This document shows positions 8,581-18,345 of a stretch of 64,000 bases of DNA, piece after piece. Numbering within the stretch: position 1 is the first letter of the stretch; every line of letters starts with the position of its first letter. Made by a program: the position numbers and the translations under genes. Below the pieces are notes generated by a model. It worked only from the letters and a program-made list of their open reading frames with translations. It was not told the origin of the DNA and searched no databases. The stretch is from contig NC_014924.1 in assembly GCF_000185965.1 (NCBI RefSeq), positions 2,480,001 to 2,544,000 on the forward strand, in the 5' to 3' direction. The DNA is from Pseudoxanthomonas suwonensis 11-1. Lineage in GTDB: Bacteria > Pseudomonadota > Gammaproteobacteria > Xanthomonadales > Xanthomonadaceae.

Positions 8581-9396
8581 TCAGCGGTTGGCGTGCTCGG
8601 CCTCGGCGTGGCGCAGCGATTCCAGCTCGTCCTCGTCGAAGCCGGCCAGCAGCCGCGCCTCGATGTTGAACGGGCCGTGCAGGTAGCCGCCGGCGTACTC
8701 GCGCAGCAGCTCGCGGAAGCGGGCGCGCGGCTCCACCCCGGCGCGCTCGCAGTACCAGCGGTACCAGCGCGAACCGGCGGCCACGTGGGCCACTTCCTCG
8801 CGCAGGATCACCTCGAGGATCGACACCGTGTCGGCATCGCCGAGATCACGCAGGCGCACGATCATCCCCGGGGTCACGTCCAGTCCGCGCGCCTCCAGCA
8901 CGCGCGGCACCAGGGCCATGCGCGCCAGGCCGTCGTGCGCGGTCTTCTCGCACATCTCCCACAGGCCGTTGTGCGCGTCGAAGTCGCCGTAGTCGCGGCC
9001 CATCCGACGCAGGCGCTCGCGCAGCAGGGTGAAGTGGCGGGCCTCGTCGTCGGCCACCTGCACCCAGTCGCGGTAGAACTGCTCCGGCAAGCCGCGGAAG
9101 CGGTAGGCCGCGTCCCAGCCCAGGTCGATGGCGTTGAGCTCGATATGGGCGATGGCGTGCAGGAACGCGGCGCGCCCCTCCTCGCTGCCCAGCCCGCGCC
9201 GCGGCAGGCGTCGCGGGTGCACCAGCTGCGGCCGCTCCGGGCGGCCCGGCATGCGGATCGGCTCCGGCGGCGGCGCGTCGGCGGGCAGGACGATGTCGCC
9301 GCGGGCGAAGGCCGCGGCATATTCGTGGGTCAACGCGACCTTGCGGGCCGGATCGGCCTCGTCCAGGCAGGCGCGCGCGGCCTGGTACAGGTCCAT
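8581..9396 (-). CDS. DUF455 ferritin-like domain protein
   Basis: The 271-residue protein has paired ExxH-type motifs of a di-iron helical bundle: HIELNAIDLGWD, DDEARHFTLLRERL and EVILREEVAHVAAGSRW. These identify the DUF455 family, which is distantly related to MiaE-like and ferritin-like proteins. The biochemical function is not established. It is the last gene of the folC-SPOR-cvpA-purF run, starting 16 bases after the purF stop. AAGGAAGG is well placed for the ATG at 9396, so this start was preferred over a GTG two codons upstream. Confidence 0.85.
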   Translation of the reverse strand: MDLYQAARACLDEADPARKVALTHEYAAAFARGDIVLPADAPPPEPIRMPGRPERPQLVHPRRLPRRGLGSEEGRAAFLHAIAHIELNAIDLGWDAAYRFRGLPEQFYRDWVQVADDEARHFTLLRERLRRMGRDYGDFDAHNGLWEMCEKTAHDGLARMALVPRVLEARGLDVTPGMIVRLRDLGDADTVSILEVILREEVAHVAAGSRWYRWYCERAGVEPRARFRELLREYAGGYLHGPFNIEARLLAGFDEDELESLRHAEAEHANR

Positions 9397-9412
9397 CACC
9401 ACGCGCCTTCCT

Positions 9413-10882
9413 TCAGCAGGCGCGACGGCGGTGCTTGGCCTCGTCCGAGCGCAGCTGCTGCAGGCGCTCGAAGTAACCCGGCTCGATCCCGGTCACGTAA
9501 TCGCCGTTGAAGCACGAAGAATCGAAGCGGGCGAGCTGCGGGTTGCCCTCGCGCACCGCCGCCTCGAGGTCCTCGAGGTCCTGGTAGATCAGCCAGTCGC
9601 AGCCCAGCAGCTTCTCGATCTCCTCGATGCTGCGGTTGTGCGCGATCAACTCGTCCGGCGACGGCATGTCGATGCCGTAGATGTTCGGGTAGCGCACCGG
9701 CGGCGCGGCGCTGGCCAGGTAGACCTTGCGCGCGCCGGCGTCGCGCGCCATCTGCACGATCTGCTGGCTGGTGGTGCCGCGCACGATCGAGTCGTCCACC
9801 AGCAGCACCACGCGGTTGCGGAACTCCAGGTGGATCGGGTTGAGCTTGCGGCGCACCGACTTAACCCGCTCGCCCTGGCCCGGCATGATGAAGGTGCGGC
9901 CGACGTAGCGGTTCTTGATGAAGCCCTCGCGGTACTTCACGCCCAGCACGTTGGAGATCTCCAGCGCCGCGTCGCGCGAGGTGTCCGGGATCGGGATGAT
10001 GGTGTCGATGTCGTGGTCCGGGCGCAGGCGCAGGATCTTCTCGCCCAGCTTGATGCCCATGCGCATGCGCGCCTTGTGCACCGAGACGTTGTCGATCATC
10101 GAGTCCGGGCGCGCGAAGTACACGTACTCGAAGATGCACGGCGCCTGGGCGCCGGCCTGGGCGCAGACCTCGGAGAACACCTCGCCGCGCGGAGTGATAA
10201 CCAGGGCCTCGCCCGGCTGCACGTCGCGCACGCGGGCGAAGCCGAGGATGTCCAGCACCGCCGACTCGGAGGCGACGATGTACTCGGCGCCCTCGTTGTG
10301 CTCGCGCTTGCCCAGCACCAGCGGGCGGATGCCGTGCGGGTCACGGAACGCGACCAGGCCCAGGCCCAGCACCACGCTGACCACCGCGTAGCCGCCCTTG
10401 ACCCGGCGGTGCACGCCGGCCACCGCGCGGATCGCCGCCTGCGGGGTCAGCTCGCCCTGCACGTCCAGCTCGTGCGCGAACACGTTCAGCAGCACTTCGC
10501 TGTCGGAGTCGGTATTGATGTTGCGGCGGTCCTGGGCGAACACCTGCTGGCGCAGGGCCTCGGTGTTGATCAGGTTGCCGTTGTGCGCCAGGGCGATGCC
10601 GTAGGGCGAGTTGACGTAGAACGGCTGCGCCTCGTCCATGCCCTCCGAACCGGCGGTCGGGTAGCGGCAGTGGGCGATGCCCACCCTGCCCTGCAACACG
10701 CTCATGGCCTTGGCGCTGAACACGTCGCGCACCAGGCCGTTGTCCTTGTGCACGCGCAGGCGGGTGCCGTCCGCGGTGGCGATGCCCGCCGCGTCCTGGC
10801 CGCGGTGCTGGAGCACGGTCAGGCCGTCATACAGCTGGCCTGCGACGTTGTCGTTGCCGACGATTCCGACGATGCCGCACAT
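9413..10882 (-). CDS. purF: Amidophosphoribosyltransferase
   Basis: The 489-residue enzyme catalyses the first committed step of purine synthesis, PRPP plus glutamine to phosphoribosylamine. The N-terminal nucleophile Cys2 (MCGIVGIVG) starts the Ntn glutaminase domain. The PRTase domain carries the PRPP loop [19 protein letters not shown]. It lies in the conserved folC-SPOR-cvpA-purF order and starts 19 bases after cvpA. No propeptide precedes Cys2, consistent with the E. coli-type enzyme. Confidence 0.97.
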   Translation of the reverse strand: MCGIVGIVGNDNVAGQLYDGLTVLQHRGQDAAGIATADGTRLRVHKDNGLVRDVFSAKAMSVLQGRVGIAHCRYPTAGSEGMDEAQPFYVNSPYGIALAHNGNLINTEALRQQVFAQDRRNINTDSDSEVLLNVFAHELDVQGELTPQAAIRAVAGVHRRVKGGYAVVSVVLGLGLVAFRDPHGIRPLVLGKREHNEGAEYIVASESAVLDILGFARVRDVQPGEALVITPRGEVFSEVCAQAGAQAPCIFEYVYFARPDSMIDNVSVHKARMRMGIKLGEKILRLRPDHDIDTIIPIPDTSRDAALEISNVLGVKYREGFIKNRYVGRTFIMPGQGERVKSVRRKLNPIHLEFRNRVVLLVDDSIVRGTTSQQIVQMARDAGARKVYLASAAPPVRYPNIYGIDMPSPDELIAHNRSIEEIEKLLGCDWLIYQDLEDLEAAVREGNPQLARFDSSCFNGDYVTGIEPGYFERLQQLRSDEAKHRRRAC

Positions 10883-10901
10883 GATGCGAATCTCCGACGG
10901 T

Positions 10902-11543
10902 CTACTGACCGGGGTTGGGACTGGAAGACGAAGGGGGTTCCCCGCCGGACGGCGGCGGCGCCGCCTCGTCTGGAACGGGCAAGGCCCCGGTAAGGGTTTC
11001 GACGATGGCGCCGGCGCGCTGGAGGGCGCCATTATCGCCGCCGGGCTTGCCGTTGCCAAAGTCCAGCTCGCTGGCGGCCCATCCGGGCAGCCAGCGCGCC
11101 AGCCACTGCGCGCCAGGCACCAGCAGCGGCAGCGCGCGCGACTCCGACCAGGCCGCCTCGCGCGGCAGCGAGCTGAAGGCCATCAGCAGCACCAGCACGC
11201 AGGCCACCAGCGCGCCGCGCAGCAGGCCCACGGCCAGGCCGAGGGTGCGGTCCAGCCCGGACAGGCCGACCGACTGCAGCAGCTTGCGCATCAGCCAGCC
11301 GACCAGGCTCACGGCCACCAGCACGCCGAAGAACGCGATCGCGTAACCGGCCAGCAGGCCGGTTGCGCTAGGCTGGCCGTTGTCGCTGAGCAGGAAAGCG
11401 ATGTGGCCGCCGAAGCGGAACGCGCACCAGGTCGCGCCGATCCACGCCACCAGCGAGGCGACCACGCCGATGAAGCCGCGCATCAGGCCAAGCAGGGCCG
11501 AGGCGGCAATCACCAGTAGCAGGACCAGGTCGATCGCGTTCAT
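10902..11543 (-). CDS. cvpA: CvpA family membrane protein
   Basis: The 213-residue protein starts [20 protein letters not shown] and has four predicted membrane segments, with the family signature [16 protein letters not shown]. The C-terminal tail is rich in Pro, Ser and Gly (ending SSSSPNPGQ). CvpA is needed for colicin V production and envelope or bile resistance in enterobacteria; the exact activity is unknown. Its place directly before purF is strongly conserved in Gammaproteobacteria. Confidence 0.92.
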   Translation of the reverse strand: MNAIDLVLLLVIAASALLGLMRGFIGVVASLVAWIGATWCAFRFGGHIAFLLSDNGQPSATGLLAGYAIAFFGVLVAVSLVGWLMRKLLQSVGLSGLDRTLGLAVGLLRGALVACVLVLLMAFSSLPREAAWSESRALPLLVPGAQWLARWLPGWAASELDFGNGKPGGDNGALQRAGAIVETLTGALPVPDEAAPPPSGGEPPSSSSPNPGQ

Positions 11544-11577
11544 GGACCGGGCACGCGCGCGACGGCGACGGTGTCGA

Positions 11578-12606
11578 TCAAGGGTGCGGGACCACCATGC
11601 CGCCGCCGTGGGCGGCAAGGCGACCTTGCAGCTGCTCGGCCTCGGCCCGCGAGGCCACCGGCCCCACCCGCACGCGGTGCAGCGTGCCCTTGTCGGTGCG
11701 CACCGGCTGCACGATGGCGCTGAAGCCGGAGGCGCGCAGGCGGTCGCGCAGCGCGGTGGCGTCGGCCTCCTTCGAGAACGCACCCATCTGCACCGCGAAG
11801 CCGACGCCCTGGGCGGCCGGGGTCGGCGACGGGGCCGGGACCTGGGCCGGCGCAGTGCCCGCCGCGCTGGGCGCAGCGGGCTTCGGGGCCGGGGCGGTTG
11901 CCACGGTCTTCGCGGGGGCCGGCGGGGGCGTGGTGGCAGCGGGGCGCTCGGTTCCGGAGGTGGCAACCGTCGGCGCCGGCGCGGGAGCCGGCGCCGGCGC
12001 CGGGGTCGCCGCGGTGGTCGCGGCGGCGACGGCGGGTTCCGGCGCGGGCGTGGCCGCCGTGGCCGCCGCGTCCTCGGCGGTGGCATCCAGCGCGATCACC
12101 TGGGCGTTGACGTCGTTGCGGATGCGCACCGCGCGCAGGCGGCCGGCCTCGGCCAGCGAGCGGTCGGCGAACGGGCCGACGCGCACGCGCCAGGCCTGGC
12201 GGCCGTTGACCGTGGTCTGCTCGCTGAAGCCTTCCAGGCCGGCCTGGCGCAGGCGGCTGATCACCGCGTCGGCATCCTTCTCGCTGGCATAGGCGCCGAA
12301 GCTCACCGCCCAGCGGCCCGCGGCCACCGCCGGATCGGCCGGATCGGGCGCCGCAGCGGCTTCCTCTTCCGGCTCCGCGGCGTCGGTTCCGGCCGCCAAC
12401 ACGGGGGCACCCGGTTCGGCGGCAGGACCCAGCAGCGGCAGCTCGCGGGTCTCGTAGCCGCTGGCCGGGGCATCGGGGACGCGGGTGGAGACGTCAGCCA
12501 CGCCGCTGTCGGGGGCAGGGCCCTGGACCAGCATCGGCAGGAAGATGACCGCGAGCGCGACCAGCACGGCCGCTCCGATCAGGCGTTGTTTCAGCGTGCT
12601 ATCCAC
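11578..12606 (-). CDS. SPOR-domain protein (DedD-like) with two SPOR repeats
   Basis: With the GTG start at 12606 (VDSTLKQRLIGAAVLVAL) the protein has 342 residues. It has one N-terminal membrane segment, a first SPOR domain (WAVSFGAYASEKDADAVISR, residues about 98-170), a long Ala/Pro/Thr-rich linker, and a second SPOR domain (FAVQMGAFSKEADATALRDR) at the C-terminus. SPOR domains bind denuded septal peptidoglycan, so it probably acts in cell division. A longer frame from 12639 exists, but the family normally starts at the DSTLKQR motif. Confidence 0.88.
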   Translation of the reverse strand: MDSTLKQRLIGAAVLVALAVIFLPMLVQGPAPDSGVADVSTRVPDAPASGYETRELPLLGPAAEPGAPVLAAGTDAAEPEEEAAAAPDPADPAVAAGRWAVSFGAYASEKDADAVISRLRQAGLEGFSEQTTVNGRQAWRVRVGPFADRSLAEAGRLRAVRIRNDVNAQVIALDATAEDAAATAATPAPEPAVAAATTAATPAPAPAPAPAPTVATSGTERPAATTPPPAPAKTVATAPAPKPAAPSAAGTAPAQVPAPSPTPAAQGVGFAVQMGAFSKEADATALRDRLRASGFSAIVQPVRTDKGTLHRVRVGPVASRAEAEQLQGRLAAHGGGMVVPHP

Positions 12607-12668
12607 GGGGAGCGGTGGCCTGGCGGGGAGTCGCCGCAATTATAGGGTGCGGCCCGCCAAGCCAGCCG

Positions 12669-13943
12669 TCATTGCCCTGAACGCAACACCGCAAGCGCCG
12701 CCGCGGCGGTGTGGAAGGAACCGGCGACCACCACCCGGTCGCCCGGCGCGGACTGCGCCAGCGCGCGGGCCAGCGCCGCCTCCACGCTGGCGTCGCGGCT
12801 GCCTGCGGCCGCAGCGGTGCCGGCCAGGCGCGCGGCCAGGGCATCGACGTCCTCGCCGCGGGCGATCCCGGCCAGGCCGGCCAGGTGCCAGCGGTCGACC
12901 ACGCCGTCCAGCGCCTGCACCAGGGCCACCACGTCCTTGTCCGCCAGCACCGACAGCACCATCGCCGTGGCACCGGCCGCCGGGCGCACCCTGGCCCAGG
13001 CCGCCAGCTCGCGCGCGGCCTGCGGGTTGTGGGCGACATCAACCACCACCTCGATGCCATCACGCTCGAACCGCTCCAGCCGGCCGGGCACGCGCGCGGC
13101 GGCCACGCCGGCGGCGCAGGCCGCGTCCGAGGGCGAGCGCGGCAGCGCGCGCAGGGCGGCGATCGCAGCGGCGGCGTTGGCGCGCTGCACCGGCGCGGCC
13201 AGCACCGGGTCCGGCAGCAGCAGTTCGGCGCCGACCTCGCGCCACTGCCACTGGCCCTCGCCCGCCGGCTCGTGGAAGAAGTCGCTGCCGGAGCGGATCG
13301 CGTTGGCGCCGATCGCGTAGGCGTGGCGCAGCACGCTGGAGGGCGGATCGATCTCCCCCAGCACCAGCGGCTTCCAGGCCCGGGCGATGCCCGCCTTCTC
13401 CTGGCCGATGGTCTCGCGGTCGCTGCCCAGCCAGTCGACATGGTCCACGTCGACGGTGGTGATCACCGCCACGTCCGGATCGACCAGGTTCACCGCGTCC
13501 AGGCGGCCGCCGAGGCCGACCTCCAGCACCGCCAGGTCCAGCGCCGCGCGCTGGAACAGCCACAGCGCGGCCAGGGTGCCGTACTCGAAATAGGTCAGTG
13601 GCGTGTCGCCGCGTGCCGACTCGACCGCGGCGAAGGCCCCGGCCAGCTCGTCGTCCCCTGCCTCGGCGCCGTCGATGCGCACGCGCTCGTTGTAGCGCAG
13701 CAGGTGCGGCGATGTGTACGCGCCGACCTTCCAGCCCTCGGCCCGGGCGATGGCCTCGATGAAGGCCACGGTCGAGCCCTTGCCGTTGGTGCCGCCGACG
13801 GTGACCACCTGCGCGGCCGGCCGTTCCAGGCCCAGGCGCGCGGCGACCTCGCGCACGCGCTCCAGGCCCATCTCGATGGCGCGCGGGTGACGGGTCTCGA
13901 TGTAGGCCAGCCAGTCGGCCAGGGTGCGGGGCGAGTCGCTCAT
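12669..13943 (-). CDS. folC: Bifunctional folylpolyglutamate/dihydrofolate synthase
   Basis: The 424-residue Mur-ligase-type ATPase adds glutamate to folates and makes dihydrofolate from dihydropteroate. The ATP-binding P-loop is VTVGGTNGKGSTVAFIEAI. Further signatures are SPHLLRYNERVRIDG, EVGLGGRLDAVN and VDVAHNPQAAREL. It is the first gene of the folC-SPOR-cvpA-purF-DUF455 run. In many relatives accD precedes it; here a histidine phosphatase lies upstream instead. Confidence 0.95.
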   Translation of the reverse strand: MSDSPRTLADWLAYIETRHPRAIEMGLERVREVAARLGLERPAAQVVTVGGTNGKGSTVAFIEAIARAEGWKVGAYTSPHLLRYNERVRIDGAEAGDDELAGAFAAVESARGDTPLTYFEYGTLAALWLFQRAALDLAVLEVGLGGRLDAVNLVDPDVAVITTVDVDHVDWLGSDRETIGQEKAGIARAWKPLVLGEIDPPSSVLRHAYAIGANAIRSGSDFFHEPAGEGQWQWREVGAELLLPDPVLAAPVQRANAAAAIAALRALPRSPSDAACAAGVAAARVPGRLERFERDGIEVVVDVAHNPQAARELAAWARVRPAAGATAMVLSVLADKDVVALVQALDGVVDRWHLAGLAGIARGEDVDALAARLAGTAAAAGSRDASVEAALARALAQSAPGDRVVVAGSFHTAAAALAVLRSGQ

Positions 13944-14091
13944 GCGGGATCAGGGTAATGGCGCGGGGTGGCCATGTCGCGGCCACGGGCGCGGGCCATG
14001 CAGCCACCCGGAAGCGGCTGCAGGCGGGAAGGAGGTATCGGCGGCGGATGCCGGCAGGGCGCCACGGCGACGCCCCGCCCGCCAGCGCGGA

Positions 14092-14736
14092 TTACAGCGC
14101 GCGGTGCTTGGCTTCGCCGAAGAACGGGGTGTGGTGGGCGCAGTCGTTCAGGCGCACCACTTCCAGGCTGTCCACGTCCGCGCCCTCGAGCAGGTTGAGC
14201 GTGGTCGGGGCCTGGCGGAAGGTCCACAGCTTGCTGATCGGCAGGCCCAGGATCTTGCACAGCAGGACGCGGTTGACCGCGTCGTGGGCCACCAGCAGCA
14301 GGGTGTCGTCCGCACCGAGGCCCTCGGTCGCGCGGACCAGGCCGCGCCAGGAACGGTCCAGCACCTGGCGCAGCGACTCCCCACCGGGCATCAGCACCGT
14401 GTCCGGCTCCTCGCGCCAGGCACGCAGGCGGGCCGGATCCTTCTCGTTGATCTCCGACGCCAGCAGGCCTTCCCACTCGCCGTGGGCGATTTCCTGCACG
14501 TCCGGATCGATCTGCAGCATCCCCGCCCGCTCCTCGCCCAGCGCCAGCTCGGCGGTACGCCGCGCGCGCGACAGCGGCGAAGCCACGGCGCGGGTGATCG
14601 GCACCTCGCGCAGGCGCTCGCCCAGCGCGCGGGCCTGTGCCTCGCCGACCGGCGAAAGCGGGATGTCGATCTGGCCCTGGTAACGGCCCTCGGCGTTCCA
14701 CGGCGTCTCGCCGTGGCGTGCAAGCAGGATGCGCAT
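14092..14736 (-). CDS. Histidine phosphatase family protein (phosphoglycerate-mutase-like)
   Basis: The 214-residue protein has the phosphohistidine RHG motif in LLARHGETPWNAEGRYQGQ (His8). The second Arg is in VASPLSRARRTAE, the catalytic acid region is EIAHGEWEGLL, and the second His is in LLLVAHDAVNRVLL. This pattern fits the CobC/GpmB/PhoE branch of small-molecule phosphatases; the substrate cannot be told. It stands alone between folC and a terminator that ends the upstream S46 peptidase gene. Confidence 0.88.
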   Translation of the reverse strand: MRILLARHGETPWNAEGRYQGQIDIPLSPVGEAQARALGERLREVPITRAVASPLSRARRTAELALGEERAGMLQIDPDVQEIAHGEWEGLLASEINEKDPARLRAWREEPDTVLMPGGESLRQVLDRSWRGLVRATEGLGADDTLLLVAHDAVNRVLLCKILGLPISKLWTFRQAPTTLNLLEGADVDSLEVVRLNDCAHHTPFFGEAKHRAL

Positions 14737-14749
14737 GGAATCCCCTCTG

Positions 14750-14783
14750 GAAAAAACCCCCGCCGTGAGACCACGGCGGGGGT
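14750..14783 (-). terminator. Intrinsic terminator of the S46 peptidase gene
   Basis: An 11-bp stem ACCCCCGCCGT/ACGGCGGGGGT (14756-14766 and 14773-14783) has a six-base loop. On the minus strand it is followed by six T residues (14755-14750). It lies 41 bases downstream of the S46 gene. Confidence 0.9.
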
Positions 14784-14824
14784 GCGCATGATACCCGACG
14801 GCCGGGCCATCGGCCCGGACGGTT

Positions 14825-16984
14825 TCAGCGGGTAATACCCATCTCTTCCAGCAGCTGCGGGGCCGGGTAGACCTCCTGCATGATCCAGCGCATGTAGCGG
14901 CTGTCGACCGCGATCATGCGGGTCATCTTCGGGTCGAACACCCAGTTGGAGCTGACCGACTCCCAGTTGCCGTCGAAGGCCAGGCCGACCAGCTTGCCGC
15001 GGGCGTCCAGCACCGGCGAACCGGAGTTGCCGCCGGTGATGTCCAGGTCGGAGAGGAAGTTGACCGGCACCGAGCCGATGCGCGGGTCTTCCAGGCCGCC
15101 GTAGCGCCTGGCCGCGACCGCGTCCAGCAGGGCCTGCGGGGAATCGAACGGATCCTCGCCGGTGTTCTTGGCGACCAGGCCCTCGAGCGTGGTGAACGGG
15201 GTGTAGGCCACGCCGTCCTTCGGCTCGTAGCCGGTGACGTTGCCGAAGGTGATGCGTAGCGACAGGTTGGCATCCGGATAGACCGCCTTGCCCTGGCTCT
15301 TCTTGTAGTCGGCCACGGCCTGCAGGTAGACCGGGCGCGCGGCCAGGTTCTCGCCGGTGCGCACCTTGCGCTCCTGTTCGAGCTTGAGCAGGGTCGGCAT
15401 CACCGCCACCGCGTACTGGATCGCCGGATCGTCGCTGGACTCGAACGCGGCGCGGTCGGCCGACATCCACTTCAGGCGCTCCTCGGTGCTGCCCAGCTTC
15501 GTCTGCGACAGCCGGTCCAGGGCGCGCTCGATGGCGGCGGCGTCGTTGCCGCCAAGCCACTCGTCCACCGCGGCCACGCGCTGGCTGGCCGGCAGCTTGA
15601 TGTACTCGTTGAGCCAGTACGCCTGCAGCTGGCGGTCCATGGCCGGGACGAAGCGGCGCTCGAGCTGCTTCATCGCGCCTTCGATGGTCGGCAGGTCGCG
15701 CTCCTGGTAGCCGGACTCACGCTCGGCGTCGGGCTTGGCCTTCTCCAGCGACAGGCGGTACAGCTGGGTCGCCGCGCCGGTGGTCGCGGTGTTGTTGAAC
15801 ATCGCCAGCACCAGGTCGCGCTCGCGGGTGGCCCTGGACTGCTCAAGCAGCTTCAGCAGCTTGGCGTGGGCCTCCAGCGCGAGGCGGCCCTTGCTGCCCT
15901 GGCCCTTGAGCCACTTCAGCACCGCCGCTTCCTCGGCCTGCTTCTGGCCGGCGGCGTCGATGCGCTTGAAGCCCTCGAGCTGGCCTTCGTAGTTCTTGCG
16001 CACGTTGTTCCAGCTGGCCATGGTGCTGGCGTACTTGACCTGGATGTCGGGGTCTTGGCGGCCGGCGGCCTCGACCATCTCGATCAGCTTCGCGTAGTGC
16101 CCGCCGACCACCGGGTAGGTCCACTGCTCGGTGTTGGCGAACTCGGCGGCCAGGGCGTAGCGGTTGGTCGAACCCGGGTAGCCGGCGACCATCACGAAGT
16201 CACCCGCGCCCAGCGGCTGGTCGGCGATCTCCAGCCAGCGCTTCGGGGTGTAGGGCACGTTCTCCGGGGAGTACGGCGCCGGCTTGCCGTCCTTGCCGAC
16301 GTAGGCGCGGTAGAAGGCGAAGTCGCCGGTGTGGCGCGGCCACATCCAGTTGTCGATGTCGCCACCGTACTTGCCCACGCTGCCCGGAGGCGCATAGGCC
16401 AGGCGCACGTCGCGGATCTCGAGGTTCTTGAACAGGCGGTATGTGTTGCCGCCGGAGAAGCTGTACAGGCGGCAGCGGTAGCCCGGCTCGGATTCGCACT
16501 GGGCGATCAGCTTCTTCTCGAAGGCGTCCAGCGCGCGGGTGCGGGCCAGCGCGTTCGGCGCGGCGGCGATCACGGCCTTGGCCTCGGCGGTCACGTCGGT
16601 GATCTCGTCCAGCACGAACACCCGCGCGTTCGGGCCGGCGCTCAGCTCGTCGGCCGGGGTCGGGGCGTTGAAGCCTTCCTTGATCAGGTTCTTCTCGGCC
16701 GTCGAATTGAGCTGGATCGCGCCATAGGCGCAGTGGTGGTTGGTGACCACCAGGCCCTGCGGCGAGACGAAGCTCGCGGTGCAGCCACCCAGCGCGACCA
16801 CGGCGCCCATGGGGTCGCCGGTCAGGTCGGCCAGCTGCTCCGGCGCCAGCTCCAGGCCGGCCTTCTTCAGCGGGCCGGCGATCTCCGGCAGCTGCTGCGG
16901 CACCCACATGCCTTCGGCGGCGTGGGCGAGCGGCGCCGCCACCAGGGCGGCAAGGACGGACAGGGACAGGTGGCGCAGGCGCAT
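14825..16984 (-). CDS. S46 family serine dipeptidyl-peptidase (DPP7/DAP BII type)
   Basis: The 719-residue protein has a signal peptide (LAALVAAPLAHAAEG) and is expected in the periplasm or outside the cell. It has the chymotrypsin-like S46 double barrel. The catalytic His lies in VVTNHHCAYGAI, a conserved DIDNWMWPRHTGDFAFYR stretch follows (the region holding the substrate N-terminus and triad Asp in this family), and the catalytic Ser lies in ITGGNSGSPVLDARG. A helical cap of about 250 residues is inserted between. The family removes dipeptides from N-termini; the structural model is DAP BII of Pseudoxanthomonas mexicana. A terminator follows. Confidence 0.93.
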   Translation of the reverse strand: MRLRHLSLSVLAALVAAPLAHAAEGMWVPQQLPEIAGPLKKAGLELAPEQLADLTGDPMGAVVALGGCTASFVSPQGLVVTNHHCAYGAIQLNSTAEKNLIKEGFNAPTPADELSAGPNARVFVLDEITDVTAEAKAVIAAAPNALARTRALDAFEKKLIAQCESEPGYRCRLYSFSGGNTYRLFKNLEIRDVRLAYAPPGSVGKYGGDIDNWMWPRHTGDFAFYRAYVGKDGKPAPYSPENVPYTPKRWLEIADQPLGAGDFVMVAGYPGSTNRYALAAEFANTEQWTYPVVGGHYAKLIEMVEAAGRQDPDIQVKYASTMASWNNVRKNYEGQLEGFKRIDAAGQKQAEEAAVLKWLKGQGSKGRLALEAHAKLLKLLEQSRATRERDLVLAMFNNTATTGAATQLYRLSLEKAKPDAERESGYQERDLPTIEGAMKQLERRFVPAMDRQLQAYWLNEYIKLPASQRVAAVDEWLGGNDAAAIERALDRLSQTKLGSTEERLKWMSADRAAFESSDDPAIQYAVAVMPTLLKLEQERKVRTGENLAARPVYLQAVADYKKSQGKAVYPDANLSLRITFGNVTGYEPKDGVAYTPFTTLEGLVAKNTGEDPFDSPQALLDAVAARRYGGLEDPRIGSVPVNFLSDLDITGGNSGSPVLDARGKLVGLAFDGNWESVSSNWVFDPKMTRMIAVDSRYMRWIMQEVYPAPQLLEEMGITR

Positions 16985-17116
16985 GGGCAATGGTTCCAAC
17001 CGAAAGAGACCGGGAATTCTAGCCCTGCCCGGCCGCCCCGGCGCCATGACTGATGGCAGGTCGGGCGCCGGCCTGGCCTGCCCTGCCCCCCCGGCAGCGG
17101 CGCGGGTCTCCGCCCG

Positions 17117-17148
17117 GCCGGTGGTGGCCGGGCCCGGCCACCACCGGC
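17117..17148. repeat. Perfect 32-bp palindrome
   Basis: GCCGGTGGTGGCCGGG (17117-17132) is followed immediately by its exact reverse complement (17133-17148) with no spacer. It lies in the 257-bp divergent region between the S46 gene and tdh and could extrude as a cruciform or form a long RNA hairpin. No T-run follows on either strand. Confidence 0.9.
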
Positions 17149-17182
17149 TCCCGGGCGAGCCCGCGGACGCTGGAATCGACGC

Positions 17183-17206
17183 TTGGTTTCGCCGGCAACC
17201 TATAAT
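17183..17206 (+). promoter_or_regulatory. Putative tdh promoter
   Basis: A perfect -10 hexamer TATAAT at 17201-17206 lies 35 bases before the tdh start. The only -35-like hexamer nearby, TTGGTT at 17183, is spaced 12 bases from it, which is too short for a classical sigma-70 promoter, so only the -10 is convincing. Confidence 0.5.
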
Positions 17207-17241
17207 GTGCAGCTTCCGTTCCCCCGTCCGAGGTCCTGCCG

Positions 17242-18276
17242 ATGTCCCGAACCATGAAGGCGCTGGTGAAGCGCGAAGCCGCCAGGGGCATCTGGATGGA
17301 GGAAGTGCCGGTCCCGCAGCCGGGTCCCAACGAGGTCCTGATCAAGGTCGAGAAGACCGCCATCTGCGGCACCGACCTGCACATCTACCTGTGGGATGAA
17401 TGGAGCCAGCGCACCATCAGGCCGGGCCTGGTCATCGGCCACGAGTTCGTCGGCCGCGTGGTCGAGATGGGCACGGGCGTGTCCGGCTACAGCGTCGGCC
17501 AGCGCGTGTCGGCCGAGGGCCACATCGTCTGCGGCCACTGCCGCAACTGCCGCGGCGGCCGCCCGCACCTGTGCCCGCACACCGTGGGCATCGGCGTGAA
17601 CCGCAATGGCGCGTTCGCCGAGTATATCGTGATGCCGGCCTCCAACCTGTGGCCGATCCCGGACCCGGTGCCGTCGGAGTTGGCCGCGTTCTTCGATCCC
17701 TACGGCAACGCCGCGCACTGCGCGCTGGAGTTCGACGTGGTCGGCGAGGACGTGCTGATCACCGGCGCCGGCCCGATCGGCATCATCGCCGCCGGCATCT
17801 GCAAGCACATCGGCGCGCGCAACGTCGTCGTCACCGACGTCAACGACTACCGCTTGAAGCTGGCCGCCGACATGGGCGCCACCCGCGTGGTCAACGTCGC
17901 CAACACCCCGCTCAAGGACGTGATGGCCGACCTGCACATGGAAGGCTTCGACGTGGGCCTGGAGATGAGCGGCAACCCGCGCGCGTTCAACGACATGCTC
18001 GACTGCATGTACCACGGCGGCAAGATCGCCATGCTTGGCATCATGCCCAGGGGCGCCGGCTGCGACTGGGACAAGATCATCTTCAAGGGCCTGACCGTGC
18101 AGGGCATCTACGGCCGCAAGATGTACGAGACCTGGTACAAGATGACCCAGCTGGTGCTGTCCGGCTTCCCGCTGGGCAAGGTGCTGACCCACCAGCTGCC
18201 GATCGACCAGTTCCAGCAGGGCTTCGACCTGATGGAGGAAGGCCGCGCCGGCAAGGTCGTGCTCAGCTGGACCTGA
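17242..18276 (+). CDS. tdh: L-threonine 3-dehydrogenase
   Basis: The 344-residue zinc-dependent medium-chain dehydrogenase oxidises threonine to 2-amino-3-ketobutyrate with NAD. The catalytic zinc region is [13 protein letters not shown] with GHEFVGRV. The structural zinc is held by the cysteine cluster [15 protein letters not shown]. The NAD fold is [28 protein letters not shown] is the Tdh-specific stretch. Its pathway partner kbl lies 6.5 kb away instead of next to it. Confidence 0.97.
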   Translation: MSRTMKALVKREAARGIWMEEVPVPQPGPNEVLIKVEKTAICGTDLHIYLWDEWSQRTIRPGLVIGHEFVGRVVEMGTGVSGYSVGQRVSAEGHIVCGHCRNCRGGRPHLCPHTVGIGVNRNGAFAEYIVMPASNLWPIPDPVPSELAAFFDPYGNAAHCALEFDVVGEDVLITGAGPIGIIAAGICKHIGARNVVVTDVNDYRLKLAADMGATRVVNVANTPLKDVMADLHMEGFDVGLEMSGNPRAFNDMLDCMYHGGKIAMLGIMPRGAGCDWDKIIFKGLTVQGIYGRKMYETWYKMTQLVLSGFPLGKVLTHQLPIDQFQQGFDLMEEGRAGKVVLSWT

Positions 18277-18300
18277 GCACCCGCCAGACCCGGATACGGG

Positions 18301-18325
18301 AAAAGGCGCCTTGCGGCGCCTTTTT
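18301..18325. terminator. Bidirectional terminator between tdh and the TorF porin
   Basis: AAAAGGCGCC (18301-18310) pairs with GGCGCCTTTT (18315-18324) around a TTGC loop. It has a T-run on the plus strand and an A-run on the other side, so it can stop both converging transcripts. Confidence 0.9.
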
Positions 18326-18345
18326 CCGTTCCAGCGCGGGCCGGT

